Part shown: positions 8,785 to 17,710 of the stretch, in pieces
Numbering within the stretch: the first letter of the stretch is position 1
How the letters are laid out: each line of letters opens with the position of its first letter
Origin: Pseudomonas putida S13.1.2
Lineage (GTDB): Bacteria; Pseudomonadota; Gammaproteobacteria; Pseudomonadales; Pseudomonadaceae
Reading direction: 5' to 3'
Assembly: GCF_000498395.2 (NCBI RefSeq)
Contig: NZ_CP010979.1
Location: forward strand, 3,410,001-3,474,000
DNA: 64,000 bases
The notes under the pieces: generated by a model
What the model was told of the DNA's origin: nothing
The model's input: the letters and a program-made list of their open reading frames with translations, nothing else
The model's database searches: none
Made by a program: the position numbers and the translations under genes

Positions 8785-9522
8785 ATGCTCCCCGTCACCC
8801 GCACCTCGACGTTGCTGGGCGGTTGCCTGCTGCTTCTGGCCTGCCTGCTGAACAGCGCTCACGCCGCCCTTACCATCAGCAGTACGCGCATCATCTACGA
8901 AAGCACCCAACGCAGTGCCTCGGTGGTAATCGCCAACCCCAGCCAACGCCCCTTCGCCGCCCAGACCTGGGTCAATACCCAGGCAGACGACACCACCACG
9001 CCAGTGCCGTTCATGACGTCCCCGGCCCTGTTCAGGCTTGCTGCCGGCAAGGACCAGTCGGTGCAGATCAGCGGCCTGCCAAACGATCTGCCACAAGACC
9101 GCGAATCGCTGTTCTTTTTCAACCTGCAGGAAATTCCCCAAGCAAGCGGCGATGCCAAAAACCAGCTCAACATTGCCTTGCGCACCCGGATCAAGCTGTT
9201 CTACCGACCGGCACAGGTTCAAGGCAACCCGGAAAAGCGGCTAAAGGAACTGCACCTCACCACAACCCTGCGTAACGGTCGCCCACACCTTACCGTGCAC
9301 AATCCCACGCCCTTCCACTTCACCTTCAATCGCCTGGACCTGGTCAAGGGCAAGCAGCAGAAAGCCCTACCCGGCATCGACATGATGGCGCCGATGTCCC
9401 AGCTCGAGGTTGCACTGCCAAACGGCTTCGAAGGTGTTGGCCTGCAGGCCATCGTGACCGTGATCAATGACCATGGCGGTAGCAGCAAGCCGCTGACCCT
9501 GCCCGTGCACGACACCCCATGA
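8785..9522 (+). CDS. periplasmic fimbrial chaperone
   Basis: PapD-like chaperone, 245 residues with a signal peptide ending ...LLNSAHA. The two Ig-like domains are recognisable: TRIIYESTQRSASVVIANP in domain 1 with the conserved arginine, and RTRIKLFYRP with the conserved lysine that anchors the subunit C-terminus. The motif LFFFNLQEIP is the family hallmark. It would fold the pilin and adhesin encoded on either side and deliver them to the usher. No clear Shine-Dalgarno precedes the ATG, which suggests translation coupled to the pilin gene. Confidence 0.93.
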   Translation: MLPVTRTSTLLGGCLLLLACLLNSAHAALTISSTRIIYESTQRSASVVIANPSQRPFAAQTWVNTQADDTTTPVPFMTSPALFRLAAGKDQSVQISGLPNDLPQDRESLFFFNLQEIPQASGDAKNQLNIALRTRIKLFYRPAQVQGNPEKRLKELHLTTTLRNGRPHLTVHNPTPFHFTFNRLDLVKGKQQKALPGIDMMAPMSQLEVALPNGFEGVGLQAIVTVINDHGGSSKPLTLPVHDTP

Positions 9523-9555
9523 CCTGACTTCACGGCCACCGCCAAAGGACACTCA

Positions 9556-12054
9556 ATGATCCTGCAACCCCCTGGGTGCAGGCGTTATCGCCTGCGCCTC
9601 GTTTGCCCGCTGGCCATCTGCCTGTCGACTGGCACGGCGCTGGCAACCCCTGCCCCTGCGCCGGGCCCAGAGTTCGAGGCCAGCTTCCTGTACCTGTCCC
9701 CCGGGCAGCCAAGAGCGAACGTTACCCACGCCCTGCATGCGCTGTCCGACCAGAAGGAACTGCCACCCGGGCGCTATCCGGTGCAACTGCTGGTCAACCT
9801 TGGCCCGGCAGGCGTGCACGAGTTGCAGTTCGAGCTGAGCCCGAACGGCAGTCAATTGGTGCCTTGCCTGGCCCCCAGCCTGATGGCCGAACTGGGCCTG
9901 CGCCTGGATGCCATCGCCGACCCCACTGCACTCGAACACGCCTGCCTGGACCTGCCACGCCTGGTACCAGGGGCACTTGTCGACTTCGATGCAAGCCAAC
10001 TGCGGCTGGCCATTTCCATCCCGCAAATTGCCCTGCGCCGCGACATGGCAGGCCAGGTGGACCCGGCGCGCTGGGAAAACGGCATATCGGCTGCCTTCGT
10101 CAGTTACCAGGCCTCCATGCAACAAAGCGACAGCCGCGGGCGCGGCAGCCAGAACACCCAGGACCTGTACCTGAACAGCGGTATCAACCTGGCCGGCTGG
10201 CGGTTGCGCAGCAACCAGTCCTGGCGCCGCGATGACGAGGGCCAGCAAACCTGGAGCCGTGCGTACACCTATGCCCAGCACGATTTGCCGGGCACCTGGG
10301 GCAACATCACCTTAGGCGAAACATTCACCAGCAGCGATGTATTTCGCAGCGTGCCGGTTACCGGCGTACGCCTGGCCTCTGATTTCGACATGTTGCCCGA
10401 TGCGATGCGCAGTTATGCACCTACCCTGCGCGGCGTGGCACAGACACGCGCAAAACTGGAAGTGTGGCAGAACGGCTATCCGATCTACTCAACCTACGTC
10501 AGCCCTGGCCCCTACGCGATCGACGACCTGAACGTGGGCGCCACTGGCGAACTGGAGGTGGTACTCACCGAAGCCGATGGCCAGGTGAGGCGCTTCATCC
10601 AGCCCTATGCCAGCATCACCAACCTGCTACGCCCTGGGGTATGGCGCTACAGCACCACGCTGGGCCGCTACAATCCGGCCAATGGCGCTGAAAACCCACT
10701 GCTTTGGCAAGGGACAGTGGCCAAGGGCATGTCCTGGAATGCCACCCTTTATGGCGGCCTGATGGCCAGCGAGGGTTACACCGCCGGCGCCATGGGCATT
10801 GCCCGGGATCTGGGGGCAATCGGGGCGCTATCTTTCGATGTCACCCATGCACGCAGCGATATCACGCCAATAGAGCAACGTACGCTTCAGGGCATGAGCT
10901 ACAGCGCCAGGTACAGCAAAGCCTTTAACAGCGGCACCCATTTGCGCTTTGCCGGGTACCGCTACTCGACCCAAGGTTACCGGGATTTCGACGAATGGAT
11001 CAGCCAGCGCAGCAATGACCGCCTGTTCCTTGGCAGCCGGCGCAGCCGGGTGGAAGGCTCGATCAACCAGCGTGTTGGCCAACGCAGCACACTCAGCCTT
11101 ACCCTGTCACAACAGGATTACTGGCAACGCCGCGATAGCCAACGCCAGTTCCAGCTCAATTTCAACACGTCGCACAACGGCGTCAGCTACAGCCTGTATG
11201 GCTCGCAATCGCTGACGCAACACGCTGCGGGCAGTGACCGCCAGTTCGGCCTGACCGTATCGGTCCCGCTGGAATTCGGCCGCAGCAGCAGCTTGAGCCT
11301 GGACCTGCAACACGCCGCCCACGGCACCGCGCAGCGGGCAAGCTTGCACAGCCAGGTCGACCGCCTGAGTTACAACGCTACGCTCGCATCCAACGAGCAG
11401 CAGCAACAAAGTGCCGGCCTGGCCCTGGCCTACCAGGCACCACAGGCAACCTTCGGCGCCGGCCTGTCAGCAGCGGACGACTACCGCAGCCTGTCGCTGA
11501 ACATGAGCGGGGCTGCGTTGCTGCATGCCAACGGTATGGAACTGGGGCCTTACCTGGGTGAAACCATTGGCCTGGTACATGTCCCCGACACCGCTGACGT
11601 GGGATTGAAGAACCACGGCGCCATTCGCACCAACGCGAAAGGTTACGCCCTGGTTCCCCACTTGCGCCCGTACCGGCTCAACCAGCTGGTGCTGGACACC
11701 GGCCAGCTGGACCCGGACGTAGAAATCATCAACGGCACCGCCGATGCCGTACCTCGCCGCGGCGCAGTCGTCAAGAGCCGGTTCGAGGCCCGCCGCGCCA
11801 ACCGTGTGGTACTCACCCTTGCCACCAAGGATCAGCAGCCATTGCCGTTTGGCAGCCAGCTGCATGACGTCGACGGCAATGTGCTGGGTATGGTCGGCCC
11901 TGCAGGCCGCGTCATGGTGTCGGTAGCCGATGGTCTGCAGCGGCTCGAAGCACGCTGGGGCGAAGCGTCGGAAAACCGCTGCCGGTTCACGCTGGACCCG
12001 CAATCGGTTCCTCAACAGCAAGGTTATCGCCTGCAATCACTGGCTTGCGAATGA
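9556..12054 (+). CDS. outer-membrane fimbrial usher
   Basis: FimD/PapC-family usher, 832 residues. It has an N-terminal signal peptide (about 1-30), an N-terminal chaperone-binding domain (FEASFLYL...), the large 24-strand barrel and a plug region. Conserved usher motifs seen include GWRLRSNQSW, GEVFTSSD-like LGETFTSSDVF, and the GPYAIDDL segment. The C-terminal domains end with the paired-cysteine region NRCRFTL...SLACE. It starts 33 bp after the chaperone stop. It forms the pore for fimbrial secretion and assembly. Length and gene order are typical. Confidence 0.95.
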   Translation: MILQPPGCRRYRLRLVCPLAICLSTGTALATPAPAPGPEFEASFLYLSPGQPRANVTHALHALSDQKELPPGRYPVQLLVNLGPAGVHELQFELSPNGSQLVPCLAPSLMAELGLRLDAIADPTALEHACLDLPRLVPGALVDFDASQLRLAISIPQIALRRDMAGQVDPARWENGISAAFVSYQASMQQSDSRGRGSQNTQDLYLNSGINLAGWRLRSNQSWRRDDEGQQTWSRAYTYAQHDLPGTWGNITLGETFTSSDVFRSVPVTGVRLASDFDMLPDAMRSYAPTLRGVAQTRAKLEVWQNGYPIYSTYVSPGPYAIDDLNVGATGELEVVLTEADGQVRRFIQPYASITNLLRPGVWRYSTTLGRYNPANGAENPLLWQGTVAKGMSWNATLYGGLMASEGYTAGAMGIARDLGAIGALSFDVTHARSDITPIEQRTLQGMSYSARYSKAFNSGTHLRFAGYRYSTQGYRDFDEWISQRSNDRLFLGSRRSRVEGSINQRVGQRSTLSLTLSQQDYWQRRDSQRQFQLNFNTSHNGVSYSLYGSQSLTQHAAGSDRQFGLTVSVPLEFGRSSSLSLDLQHAAHGTAQRASLHSQVDRLSYNATLASNEQQQQSAGLALAYQAPQATFGAGLSAADDYRSLSLNMSGAALLHANGMELGPYLGETIGLVHVPDTADVGLKNHGAIRTNAKGYALVPHLRPYRLNQLVLDTGQLDPDVEIINGTADAVPRRGAVVKSRFEARRANRVVLTLATKDQQPLPFGSQLHDVDGNVLGMVGPAGRVMVSVADGLQRLEARWGEASENRCRFTLDPQSVPQQQGYRLQSLACE

Positions 12055-12120
12055 CTTGACCCGCGCCCCTGCGCCATGAAACTCGCGCCCACAGCGGGCG
12101 CGCTCTACCAGGAAATACCA

Positions 12121-13200
12121 ATGAAACGCCTCATGCCCTGGGCACTGCCCATTGCCCTGCTCAGCAGCTACCAGGCCCACGCCGCCGACCGCTGCAGCTG
12201 GAGCGTAGGCACCCAGCCGATGACCATCACGCGCACACTCACCGGCGTGATGCATGTGCCCCTGAATGCCGAACTCGGCAGCGCCATCGGCACACCCAAC
12301 CAACGGGAGTTCACCCCTTCCATGCCTCGGTCGGAACTGCATTGCTACAACGATGGTTCTGTACTCTGGCGTTTCGACATGAACGCCAGGGATATCTTTC
12401 CCGACCCGCTTCCCCCAGTGGAAGGCGAGCCGTCTGACGGGTATATCCTGAAAACCAACATCGACGGCGTTGGCGCACGCATCCGGCTTGAGGCCCCCTT
12501 CAATGGCTCGGACCCTGCCTTCTTCATGCCCGAAAATGGCCCGCACAACCCCTTCATTCCAATGCGCTCGACCATGCAGGCCAACAACCAGCTCGGTGGA
12601 TTCAGGCTGAGCACGCTGTGGAACCAGGTAACCCTGGTCAAGACGGGGGATATCGCACCCGGCCTGCACCGGGTCGACACTGAACTGTTCACCGGGCGTT
12701 TCGACGCCACAGGCTTGGGGCTGGTACTGCGCTACCGGTTGCAGGCCGATGTCCTGCAAACCCAGTGCAGCCTCATCGGCGACCCGATAAGCGACACCCC
12801 CGTAGACCTGCTGACATGGGACAAATCGCATTTCGCAGGCAAAGGCACCACAACGTCGACCGTGCCATTCACCATTACCCTGAGCAACTGCAAGACAGAC
12901 CCTGGGGGCAGGACCAGGGCGACGATCGAACTCAACCCCGCCAAAAGTTCAGTGCCCGTACCTGGGCTGGACGGCGTATTCACGCTGACCCCTGACTCCA
13001 CGGCTGAAGGGGTTGGCATCCAGGTACTGAAAGACGACGGCACCCCCCTGCCGCTGCAACGCGAAGAAGACCTTCAAGCAATCCAGGACGGCACCACCGT
13101 ACTGAACTTTGGCGCTCGCTTCTACCAGACCGACGAGCCCAGCGCAGTCCGTGCTGGCGAAGCGAATGGCGCGTTGAACTTCACCCTTCGCTATCGCTGA
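12121..13200 (+). CDS. fimbrial tip adhesin (two-domain)
   Basis: Secreted 359-residue protein, about twice pilin length. The signal peptide is MKRLMPWALPIALLSSYQAHA. An N-terminal receptor-type domain (about 25-230) follows, with cysteines at RCSW, LHCYN and QCSLIG. The C-terminal half is pilin-like (about 235-359), with the cysteine in TLSNCKTD and a final beta-strand NGALNFTLRYR. That is the organisation of chaperone-usher tip adhesins. The ATG at 12121 was chosen over an upstream in-frame ATG because AGGAAA precedes it and a signal peptide begins right there. The receptor is unknown. Confidence 0.82.
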   Translation: MKRLMPWALPIALLSSYQAHAADRCSWSVGTQPMTITRTLTGVMHVPLNAELGSAIGTPNQREFTPSMPRSELHCYNDGSVLWRFDMNARDIFPDPLPPVEGEPSDGYILKTNIDGVGARIRLEAPFNGSDPAFFMPENGPHNPFIPMRSTMQANNQLGGFRLSTLWNQVTLVKTGDIAPGLHRVDTELFTGRFDATGLGLVLRYRLQADVLQTQCSLIGDPISDTPVDLLTWDKSHFAGKGTTTSTVPFTITLSNCKTDPGGRTRATIELNPAKSSVPVPGLDGVFTLTPDSTAEGVGIQVLKDDGTPLPLQREEDLQAIQDGTTVLNFGARFYQTDEPSAVRAGEANGALNFTLRYR

Positions 13201-13212
13201 AAACCTGGCAAA

Positions 13213-13250
13213 CAAGCAATTGGGGCCGCTTCGCAGCCCCACAATGCTTG
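13213..13250. terminator. bidirectional hairpin between convergent fimbrial and RHS operons
   Basis: Long imperfect inverted repeat with outer arms CAAGC/GCTTG and inner arms GGGGC/GCCCC around a CGCTTCGCA loop. It lies between the convergent adhesin and RHS genes, so it can terminate both. There is no strong U-run. Confidence 0.5.
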
Positions 13251-13277
13251 ACTGAGCGGCGTTGGTCCGCTTCAGTA

Positions 13278-16200
13278 TCAGGCCTCGCTGTCAGTCGAAC
13301 TCAGGATATTCTGCGGGTCATAGCCGTACAGGCATTCCCCCTTTTCAAGGTCCGTTACTTTGATCAGGCGGTTGAGCGCGTCATATTCCAGTTTACGACC
13401 TGCATCATCGAGTATCAGGTTGCCATTATCATCGTAATCAAGCGGGATTTCTGCTGGGTACGGGTCGCCAAAGTTATTGGTAATGCGTGAAAGTTGAGCA
13501 GGGTCCGCCGTGTTCTCAAAATGATAAACCGCCATATTCTGCCCCCCCTCGAACCGGGTCAACACCTGCCGAATGTTATCGACCGGATCAAAGCGGAACA
13601 CCTGGCTGGCTATCTGCTTGCCATAAGGGTCGACCGGGCATAGCTCGCCCTCACAGGTATAGGTGGTCAGCCTGCCGCGCGTATCGTACTTGTACGTCTC
13701 TTTACGCAACACCGTGCCACCTTCCGAAAGCGTGCGCTCAACGATGCGGTCAAATTCGTCATAGTGTTGGGCCAGTACTTGCTCGGGCGCGTTACTGAAC
13801 GTAAATGTTCGTGAAACTTCGCGTTCCAGGTCGTCGTACTGCAGCGTGGTTTTCAGCGAGTTGGCAAGAGCGCTGCCGCTTGCTGCTTCTGTTGTTTCAT
13901 ACGACTCGGTACGGCCCAGATCGTCGTATTCGAATTTGCACGACAGCGCCCCCAGGGTGGTGAGATCAAGGCGGCCAACGCTGTCGTATTGATTGACCTG
14001 GGTCTGCTTGAGCACATCCCGGTACGACTCCATGCGCCCACGGTAACTGTAGCCGTACTCCATGTCGTATTCGCCGCGGGTTTCAACGCGCACTTCACCC
14101 GTACTGTAGTACGTGCGGGTAAATGCTTGCCCACCCACCTCGTCACAGCTTTCCAGGCGGGCATTCTGCTTATCGAATACGTAATTGGCCTGTTTGCCGC
14201 CCAGTGTTCGCAGCACAGGTTCTTCGGTCAGGTAGGGGCGATAATCGTAATCAATTTCGCCCACTGGCGTGATGACCTTGTGCGGTTTTAGCTCACCCGG
14301 CTTGTATTGATAATCCTGCCTGCGACCACCGGTGATCGACCAGTCCATCAGGTCCAGGCCGTTGAAGTGCTGCTCACCCAGCAGTGCCAGTTGGTTCACC
14401 CGAATGGTGATTGGCAAATCCTTGTCGCTGTGTGCGGCAAAGGTTCTGTGAACCACGTCACCTTCACGCAGTTCATGGGCCAGCAGGCGATCAAACCCAT
14501 CGTAGGTGAATTTTTCTATCTGCTTTTCAAATTCGCTACCAAGCCCCGACACTTCCTTGTGTTTGCGGCCGTACCCATCGTACTCGGTCAGCACTTCGCT
14601 CTTGAGTTCCGTTTCCGTTTCATCAGCTGGCTCCTTCTTCACCCAGCGACGAACCTGAACCGGCAAGTCAAAACGGTTGAGTTGGGTCTCGGTTACCCCG
14701 GTCTTGGCGCCGTTTTCCAGTTCATTGCCTGCGTCGTCAAGCAGCTTCTGCCGCCACTCACGCTTGATCGGGCCGGTTTCGCCATCACCGATAGGGTTTG
14801 TTTGCGCGAACTCAGCTACGCCATCAGGGCCGATGACACACAATTGTTCACCCCACTGGTCGTACCGGTACTGGCTGGTCAGGTGCAAGTCACGGCCTTT
14901 GAGCCAGTCGATTTCCGTCTCTTCCAGCGGCCTGCCCCACGCATCGAAACTGGCCGTGTAGATGGCTTTGGTATCGCCCTTTGCCAGGCCATGATCCGGG
15001 TCTTCCCGCTCTTCCCTGACGGTACGGTAAGCGCCGTCGAAATAGGCCACGGTCATCACACCCTTCACATCGTACCGCGTCTGGGTAGCCTGAACGTGGT
15101 CCGCGTCGCTCAGCAGGTACTCATAGCGCCGCAGCGCCTCTTCATCCCTGCCCGGGCTGACGATTTCCCGCTCGACGCGCAGCAGTGCATCCCACACGGT
15201 CATGATTTCCGTATTGGTGTCATCACGGTTGAGCACCGTTTCACCCGTTGCCAACGAATGCTGCACGCGTATTTCCTTGCTGGTGGCGTCGTAGCCGGTC
15301 AGCAACTGCTTGTCCTGTAGCACTTGCATGGAACCCTTGACCAACGGCCCCGGCGCCTTCGCTGTGTCCCAGGTGAGCGTCTCGAAGGTGTAGGTGTGCT
15401 CGATCAGGGTGTCGAGCGTTTCCGGCTGGTTTGGCTCCCCCTTCTTCGGGTTCGGGAAGCGCGTTAGCTGGCTCTTTAGCCGGCCGTGCAGGAGCGGCTC
15501 AGCCGCAACGGCTGTTTCATCCACCGCCTGCTCAAACGCATGGTGTGTGGTTTTTGTGTTGGCGCCGCTGGTATAGGTTTCAACATCCACCTCCAGCCAG
15601 TGTTGCTGCTGGGTCTGCGACTGAGCACTGGTCAGTGTCGGCAACTGCTGGTAGGTGTAATGCGTGGTTCGCTCCGGCGCGGTACCGGGGTTGCCGGGAG
15701 CGGGTTTCTGCGTTTTTACCTTCAGGTAGGTAACAAAGCCTTCCTCATGGCCCGGGAAACCCGGCGCTTGTGCGCCATACCATTCGTAAGCTTCTTCAAT
15801 GCCAGTCACAGCCTTGTGGGTCAGCAGGTTGCCGTGATCGTCATACGTGCTGGTTTCGGCCAGTCTGAAGTTACTGGCAGGGTTGCTTTTCAGCCACCAC
15901 AGCGTTTCGATGCCGTGGACCAACTGGCAATAATTGGGCTGCTCCCTGAATAACCCAGGCTTGAGGTTGTATTGCGTCTTCACCTCCTTGATCTGATTAC
16001 CGATGACTTCGGTTTTGCCACCATTTAACTCCTCACCCACATACGTGGTTTCACTCGTGAGCAGGTGAAACTTGTTGAACGCCCGGACGACGCTGCGCAC
16101 AGGTGTCTCATCGACCCACAGGGTCTCGGTGGTGCCATAGTCATAGTCGATAGCCTTGCGGAACAGGTTGTCCAACCCGTCGTTGAACCAGTCCAGCGGT

Positions 16201-17129
16201 ATGTTGCCGCCCAGGAAATTGTGCCCATCAGCGGAGTAGGTGTAACGCGTATCGATCGCGGGTTGCCCATGGCCTGGATGCTGTACATGACGGGTCACCC
16301 GCGGCATCGGTTCAAGACCTGACCCTGTGGGGAACAGGTGGCCACCATCACGGTAGGCAATTTCCTCGAAACCGCCTGTAGGGGTGCGGACCGCACTGAT
16401 GCAATCGACATTTCGCTGGCGGCTATAGGTAAAGCGCCAACTGGCCAGGTTCTCGGTGGGCAGCTCGATACGATCTACACGGTTGTCGGCGCCCAGCACC
16501 ATGGTGTAAACGGCGCCGTCGGTATCCGTTGGCACCGTCAGCTTGACCCGGTTGCCATCGCGAACCACCTCCAGCAGGGTGTCGCCACGCATGTCGGTGA
16601 TCTTGGTCAGCACCGGGAAGCGGTCATAAGTGCCGTACTCCAGGTTCAGCCAATGCCCCTGCGGGCTGAAGATACGGGTTGGCACGGCCCTGGCCCTGTC
16701 GCCGGTACCTTTTACCTCAAGATTCTCCACCTTCAGGTTGCGATGTACCACGCGCCACTGGCTGTCGGTCACCTCTTCATAGAGATGAAACGTGTCGATT
16801 TTCTTTTCCGACATCGTCAGCTGTTTTGTGCCGGCGCGGCCATCGACTTTGAACGTTTCACCGCTGGCCAGGGAAATGATCCGGCGCTCACGGGCGGGGT
16901 CGAACTCGGTGGTGCGCAAATTCCAGCCTTTGCCATAGCCACTGTCAGCAACATTGAGCGGGCTATAGTGGAGCAGCACGTCGAACTCGGGCCCCAACTG
17001 ATCGTTGCCGGTAATACTGCGCAGGTTGGCAGAAAACGTATACAAGCCTGTACGTGAATCGACGCCGCCGGTCAGGTGGCTCATGAAATTGAAAGCATTG
17101 GAATGGACTGAACGATCATTCGACATCAT
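13278..17129 (-). CDS. RHS/YD-repeat protein lacking the RHS core and tip (RHS-1)
   Basis: Large YD-repeat protein, 1283 residues, last gene of the minus-strand six-gene operon. It has no signal peptide; the N-terminus (SNAFNFMSHLTGGVDSRTGLYTF) closely parallels RHS-2. Many YD motifs are visible (YEWYGAQ, YRYDQWGEQ, YEYDDLGR-like FEYDDLGRTESY, YKYDTRGRLTTY). It ends right after LEYDALNRLIKV and YGYDPQNIL, where RHS-2 goes on into the hyperconserved RHS core and a C-terminal tip. So it has most of the shell but no autoproteolysis core and no effector tip. AGGAGA precedes the start. It could be a truncated paralogue or a carrier partner. Confidence 0.88.
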   Translation of the reverse strand: MMSNDRSVHSNAFNFMSHLTGGVDSRTGLYTFSANLRSITGNDQLGPEFDVLLHYSPLNVADSGYGKGWNLRTTEFDPARERRIISLASGETFKVDGRAGTKQLTMSEKKIDTFHLYEEVTDSQWRVVHRNLKVENLEVKGTGDRARAVPTRIFSPQGHWLNLEYGTYDRFPVLTKITDMRGDTLLEVVRDGNRVKLTVPTDTDGAVYTMVLGADNRVDRIELPTENLASWRFTYSRQRNVDCISAVRTPTGGFEEIAYRDGGHLFPTGSGLEPMPRVTRHVQHPGHGQPAIDTRYTYSADGHNFLGGNIPLDWFNDGLDNLFRKAIDYDYGTTETLWVDETPVRSVVRAFNKFHLLTSETTYVGEELNGGKTEVIGNQIKEVKTQYNLKPGLFREQPNYCQLVHGIETLWWLKSNPASNFRLAETSTYDDHGNLLTHKAVTGIEEAYEWYGAQAPGFPGHEEGFVTYLKVKTQKPAPGNPGTAPERTTHYTYQQLPTLTSAQSQTQQQHWLEVDVETYTSGANTKTTHHAFEQAVDETAVAAEPLLHGRLKSQLTRFPNPKKGEPNQPETLDTLIEHTYTFETLTWDTAKAPGPLVKGSMQVLQDKQLLTGYDATSKEIRVQHSLATGETVLNRDDTNTEIMTVWDALLRVEREIVSPGRDEEALRRYEYLLSDADHVQATQTRYDVKGVMTVAYFDGAYRTVREEREDPDHGLAKGDTKAIYTASFDAWGRPLEETEIDWLKGRDLHLTSQYRYDQWGEQLCVIGPDGVAEFAQTNPIGDGETGPIKREWRQKLLDDAGNELENGAKTGVTETQLNRFDLPVQVRRWVKKEPADETETELKSEVLTEYDGYGRKHKEVSGLGSEFEKQIEKFTYDGFDRLLAHELREGDVVHRTFAAHSDKDLPITIRVNQLALLGEQHFNGLDLMDWSITGGRRQDYQYKPGELKPHKVITPVGEIDYDYRPYLTEEPVLRTLGGKQANYVFDKQNARLESCDEVGGQAFTRTYYSTGEVRVETRGEYDMEYGYSYRGRMESYRDVLKQTQVNQYDSVGRLDLTTLGALSCKFEYDDLGRTESYETTEAASGSALANSLKTTLQYDDLEREVSRTFTFSNAPEQVLAQHYDEFDRIVERTLSEGGTVLRKETYKYDTRGRLTTYTCEGELCPVDPYGKQIASQVFRFDPVDNIRQVLTRFEGGQNMAVYHFENTADPAQLSRITNNFGDPYPAEIPLDYDDNGNLILDDAGRKLEYDALNRLIKVTDLEKGECLYGYDPQNILSSTDSEA

Positions 17130-17153
17130 TATTCTCCTTGACTCACCGGGCCA

Positions 17154-17648
17154 TCAATAGTCGATGGTCACGCAGGAAATTTTTCCGCCCACATCGCCTT
17201 TGTTATACGCCCCTTCTTCATACATGATGCCACGCGTAACAATATCCCCCGCCTTAAGATATTGAAGATCCGAAATCTTCTGCCAGCCGACTGTCACCGG
17301 ATTTATATAAGTCCTGATTGTAAAATACCAATCACCACCTTGCCTGCAATCATCCTCAGCATGCAAGGTAATCAGCGCAGCAGAAGGGGCATTATCAATT
17401 CGGTACCAATACATATCATCATTGGTACAATCATTGTTACTGCCACCGTTAAACTTATATTGCCCATCTTTAACCTCAAACGAACAAGTGTTCTGGTCAG
17501 GCTCGCCCCCCCTACCACCCGCAAAGTAAATTCTCGCCGTGTTCGTGGTCGCAGGGGGGGTACTCTCCTGCGCATGAATCGAAGCAGCCCCCCCGGCAAG
17601 CAGGGCCAGTGACATGGCAAAGCGTATAACAACCCTATTTAATTTCAT
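17154..17648 (-). CDS. small secreted cysteine-containing protein, unknown
   Basis: Predicted secreted protein of 164 residues. The signal peptide is about 28 residues (ending AGGAASIHA). The mature part is beta-rich with four cysteines, at NTCSFEV, NNDCTND, EDDCRQG and KISCVTI, likely two disulfides. I do not recognise the family. The ATG at 17648 has GGAGAG upstream; a longer frame exists but would bury the signal peptide. It lies 24 bp upstream of RHS-1 and 62 bp downstream of P47-like A in the same operon. Its DNA is AT-richer than its neighbours and holds three 7-base G or C runs. It is the only protein in this operon with a classical signal peptide. Confidence 0.75.
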   Translation of the reverse strand: MKLNRVVIRFAMSLALLAGGAASIHAQESTPPATTNTARIYFAGGRGGEPDQNTCSFEVKDGQYKFNGGSNNDCTNDDMYWYRIDNAPSAALITLHAEDDCRQGGDWYFTIRTYINPVTVGWQKISDLQYLKAGDIVTRGIMYEEGAYNKGDVGGKISCVTIDY

Positions 17649-17710
17649 GGTAACTCTCCGGCAAATGCTCTTGAACAGTGCCGCCCTCCGCGGAAGGCGG
17701 CAGACAAACT

